Source: Alphaproteobacteria bacterium | GTDB taxonomy: Bacteria > Pseudomonadota > Alphaproteobacteria > Sphingomonadales > Kordiimonadaceae | NCBI GenBank assembly: GCA_006226495.1 | Contig: SBGU01000043.1 | Span: 62,001-126,000, forward strand | Direction of reading: 5' to 3' | DNA length: 64,000 nucleotides | In this document: piece by piece, positions 61,806-64,000 of the stretch | Layout: each line of letters starts with the position of its first letter | Numbering within the stretch: position 1 is the stretch's first letter | The notes under the pieces: generated by a model | What the model was told of the DNA's origin: nothing | The model's database searches: none | The model's input: the letters and a program-made list of their open reading frames with translations, nothing else | Translations under genes and position numbers: made by a program

Positions 61806-62759
61806 TCAGGCCCTTCTGAAGGCCTTATCATACACATCGAGAAGCCGGGCGCTATCGACTTCGGTATAAACTTGTGTCGCTTTCAAATCGGCGTGGCCCA
61901 GAAGCTCCTGGATGGTGCGCAAATCGCCGCCGCGCGACAACAGGTGGGTCGCAAAACTGTGCCTCAGCGCATGGGGCGTGGCGCTGGCCGGCAGGCCCAG
62001 CACCGCCCGCACCTTCTGCATGGCACCCTGCAGCGCGCGCGGGTTCAAAGCCCCGCCACGCTTGCCCACGAACAAGGGCCCGTCTACCGCCAGGTCATAG
62101 GGGCAGGCGGCGACATAGGCGCGGATCGCGTCCTTGACCAAGGGCAGCACCGGCACGACCCGTTCCTTGCCACGCTTGCCGGTCACGCGCATGGTGTCGC
62201 CCGTCGGGATATCGGCGGGGGTCAGGCCCAGCGCTTCCGCGATCCGAAGGCCGCAGCCGTACATCAGGGCCACCGCCGCCGTGTCGCGCGCGGCCACCCA
62301 GTCTTCGTCCGCCATGTCGCCGATGGTTTCCAGCACCGACCGTGCGCCTTCTTCTGTCAACGGCCGTGGCACCCGGTGTGGCAGCTTCGGCCCCTGGATG
62401 GCCTGGATGGCGTCGTTTTCGATGCCGTCGTTACGGGCGAGGAAGCGGTAAAAATTGCGGATGGCCGACAGGTTGCGCGCCGTGGTGCGGGCGCCCGCGC
62501 CGTCACCCCGCCTGTGGGCCAGAAAGGCGCGGAAGTCGCGCACGCCAAGCCCGGCCAGCATCTTCAGGCTGATGGCAGCACCCCTGTAGGGGCCGAGGAA
62601 GGCAAAAAAATCGCCCATGTCGCGGCCGTATGCCGCCAGCGTATGGTCGGACATGCGTTTTTCTGTGGCCAGATAGCGGCGCCAGCGCGCCACCGCGTCC
62701 GCAGCGCCGGCATCAAGGGCGGCCAGCAGGGTTTCGGGAATGAAAGTGTCTGCGGTCAC
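61806..62759 (-). CDS. xerC: Tyrosine recombinase XerC
   Basis: 317 residues. XerC with XerD resolves chromosome dimers at dif. The catalytic set is visible: Arg in YGCGLRIAEAL, Lys in TGKRGKERVVPV, HALRHSFATHLL (His and Arg), LLGHADLKATQVY (His and the nucleophile Tyr). The ending LLDVYDKAFRRA is XerC-like (compare LLEVY.KAHPRA). The GTG start overlaps the COQ9 stop (GTGA), so the two genes are coupled. It is not next to an att site or cargo, so housekeeping recombinase rather than an integrase. Confidence 0.9.
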   Translation of the reverse strand: MTADTFIPETLLAALDAGAADAVARWRRYLATEKRMSDHTLAAYGRDMGDFFAFLGPYRGAAISLKMLAGLGVRDFRAFLAHRRGDGAGARTTARNLSAIRNFYRFLARNDGIENDAIQAIQGPKLPHRVPRPLTEEGARSVLETIGDMADEDWVAARDTAAVALMYGCGLRIAEALGLTPADIPTGDTMRVTGKRGKERVVPVLPLVKDAIRAYVAACPYDLAVDGPLFVGKRGGALNPRALQGAMQKVRAVLGLPASATPHALRHSFATHLLSRGGDLRTIQELLGHADLKATQVYTEVDSARLLDVYDKAFRRA

Positions 62760-63415
62760 CGCCCCGTGCCGGGATAGCGCAACTTGCCCAGGAAGCTGCT
62801 GACCGACGGCATTTTGGCGCAGGCTTCGCGCATGCGGAACTTGGCCTTTTCGAACTGCATCACATTCTCGATACGGCGGTCGAGGAATTCGATGGTGTCG
62901 GCATAGCCTTCCGAATCGTCATTCACCCAATAAAGCAGCACCGCGCAGTAAACCGCGCACAGGGTCGCGCGCTTGGTGTACCAGTTATGGTCGGTCGAGG
63001 TGTCGCCCAGTGTCCGCCAGATCACATCGGCGGTGTTCCAGCCGGCCTTGGTGCCGCGCACCATATTCTGGGGCATGGCATGGGCGGCGATGCCGCGTTT
63101 GATGGCTTCGCGGTGGGCCGCATTCTGATCCAGCCGCACGCGGATGGCGGCGGTCACCTTGTCGCGGATGCGCATGTTCGGCAGGTCCATGGCCAACAGC
63201 GCCTCGGCCATGCGGCGGTCGGCGTCTGCGATCATGTCGTCCAGCACTTCCATCGCACCGCCCGGGTAGGCCAGTTCCGCCATCTCGGGGCTGATGCCCA
63301 GGTCTGCCGCGGCGGCATTCAGCGCGCGCATGGTCCAGCCATCGAACGGCACATGGTTCACCATGGCGTCCAGAAGCGGTTTCCTCAGTTCTTCGGGTGT
63401 GCGGTCGTCAGCCAT
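62756..63415 (-). CDS. COQ9-family ubiquinone biosynthesis protein
   Basis: 219 residues. COQ9 is a lipid-binding helical protein (TetR-like fold) that presents intermediates to COQ7 in ubiquinone synthesis. FDGWTMRALNAAAADLGIS and WYTKRATLCAVYCAVLLYW are the two signature blocks (cited parts: GWTMRALNAAA, YTKRATLCAVY). It shows typical length and an intact start. GTGA overlap with xerC. Its presence suits the ubiquinone-linked sdh genes and is an alphaproteobacterial marker. Confidence 0.93.
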   Translation of the reverse strand: MADDRTPEELRKPLLDAMVNHVPFDGWTMRALNAAAADLGISPEMAELAYPGGAMEVLDDMIADADRRMAEALLAMDLPNMRIRDKVTAAIRVRLDQNAAHREAIKRGIAAHAMPQNMVRGTKAGWNTADVIWRTLGDTSTDHNWYTKRATLCAVYCAVLLYWVNDDSEGYADTIEFLDRRIENVMQFEKAKFRMREACAKMPSVSSFLGKLRYPGTGR

Positions 63416-63527
63416 CTGTCCGGTCCTTCGGTTGGCCCCATCTCTGGCCCCGTCCTACCATGGATGGCGGGGGCAGGCGAGGGGGCATTATGCCGCATTC
63501 GGCCTGCCTGCGCAAACCAGCGGGCTT

Positions 63528-63556
63528 TTGCATTGTGGGCCGGTTTCTGCTATGCT
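63528..63556 (+). promoter_or_regulatory. Candidate upstream promoter of rpsU
   Basis: TTGCAT (63528-63533) and TATGCT (63551-63556) with 17 bases between. It lies in the 303-base gap between coq9 and rpsU. Confidence 0.5.
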
Positions 63557-63623
63557 GTGTTCAGTTGCAAAAATCCCCGGCGGGTGGCCACGGTTGCCCG
63601 GGCTGGTTTTTTGCGGAAAAAAC

Positions 63624-63652
63624 TTGTGTGATCGCAGGTGCTTTGCTATACG
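63624..63652 (+). promoter_or_regulatory. Candidate downstream promoter of rpsU
   Basis: TTGTGT (63624-63629) and TATACG (63647-63652) with 17 bases between, about 60 bases before the start. Two tandem promoters would be normal for a ribosomal protein gene. Confidence 0.5.
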
Positions 63653-63718
63653 GCCATCCACTAATGGCCTGCAGGCTCGCGCCTGTAAATCCAAGCCTTA
63701 GAAAGGAGTGTGTAACCC

Positions 63719-63937
63719 ATGGAGGTTACCGTTCGTGATAATAACGTGGACCAGGCCCTGCGCGCCCTGAAGAAAAAACTTCAGCGTGAAGGTGTTTACC
63801 GCGAAATGAAAATGCGCCGCTTCTACGAGAAGCCCTCTGAGAAGAAGGCCCGTGAGCAGGCTGCGGCTGTCCGCCGCGCCCGTAAACTGGAGCGCAAGCG
63901 CCTTGAGCGCGATGGTCTGGTTGTGAAGGGTCGCTAA
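63719..63937 (+). CDS. rpsU: 30S ribosomal protein bS21
   Basis: 72 residues. bS21 binds near the anti-Shine-Dalgarno end of 16S rRNA and helps initiation. [20 protein letters not shown] (cited: [18 protein letters not shown]) and [18 protein letters not shown] are typical of the alphaproteobacterial form. AAAGGAG precedes the ATG. Monocistronic, followed by a terminator at the window's end. Confidence 0.97.
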   Translation: MEVTVRDNNVDQALRALKKKLQREGVYREMKMRRFYEKPSEKKAREQAAAVRRARKLERKRLERDGLVVKGR

Positions 63938-63966
63938 GCCGACCGGTCACAGGACCACAAGAATTG

Positions 63967-64000
63967 AAGCCCCCTGGAACAGCCGTTCCGGGGGGCTTTT
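63967..64000 (+). terminator. Rho-independent terminator of rpsU, at the window edge
   Basis: AAGCCCCC and GGAA pair with TTCC and GGGGGCTT around CAGCCG, followed by TT at the last bases of the window. The T-run continues outside. Confidence 0.9.

Noticed and set aside
61806-62759. Tyrosine recombinase as a sign of an integrated element
   Set aside because: Sequence and C-terminus are of housekeeping XerC type, coupled to coq9; no att repeats or cargo genes are near.

Overview
The window is a GC-rich chromosomal segment packed with genes on both strands. It looks like a free-living aerobic alphaproteobacterium. The pointers are a COQ9-type ubiquinone protein, an mdh-sucC-sucD-sucA-sucB-lpdA TCA block, an sdhCDAB operon in the same region, an ATGA-coupled dapF-mtaB pair beside ftsY, and an ffh-rpsP-rimM-trmD-rplS operon followed by leuCDB. 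A marine order such as Kordiimonadales or Rhodospirillales is plausible, but the sequence alone does not settle it. No phage, insertion sequence, CRISPR array, tRNA or rRNA was seen.

Layout. 1-10.5 kb is mixed: the first codons of a PLP decarboxylase, two tandem SBP_bac_3-like periplasmic proteins, ribB under an FMN riboswitch, rimO, an unknown Cys-containing secreted protein, an aromatic amino acid decarboxylase, a CreD-like protein and a cytochrome b561. 10.5-16 kb holds ftsY, an inverted REP pair, mtaB, dapF and two overlapping sulfotransferase-like genes. 16-23.4 kb holds a DASS transporter, a DUF885 protein and two tandem hybrid histidine kinases. 23.4-31.7 kb is the SRP, ribosomal protein and tRNA-modification operon, then leuCDB and asd. 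31.7-40 kb holds a histidine kinase, an ACE-like M2 peptidase lipoprotein, a CitE-like lyase and two S9 peptidases separated by a relic of the lyase gene. 40-43.7 kb is sdhCDAB. 43.7-49.3 kb holds two unusual SBP-like genes with vicinal cysteines, a tyrosine phosphatase, zapE and a secreted unknown. 49.5-58.4 kb is the TCA block. 58.4-64 kb holds a 5'-nucleotidase-like lipoprotein, a degenerate receiver protein, ogt, a small membrane protein, xerC, coq9 and rpsU.

How the genes work together. Malate dehydrogenase, succinyl-CoA synthetase, the 2-oxoglutarate dehydrogenase complex and succinate dehydrogenase cover most of the oxidative TCA cycle and feed a ubiquinone pool (COQ9). Four exported peptidase-type proteins (DUF885, M2 and two S9) suggest growth on peptides.

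The least explained material is a set of four orphan SBP-like genes, five domains in all, each with a conserved cysteine pair and none next to a permease or ATPase. Also notable are a duplicated citE-3'/S9-3' junction 94% identical over 82 bp, an inverted REP doublet at 11.85 kb, and a perfect 10-bp hairpin between sucD and sucA.
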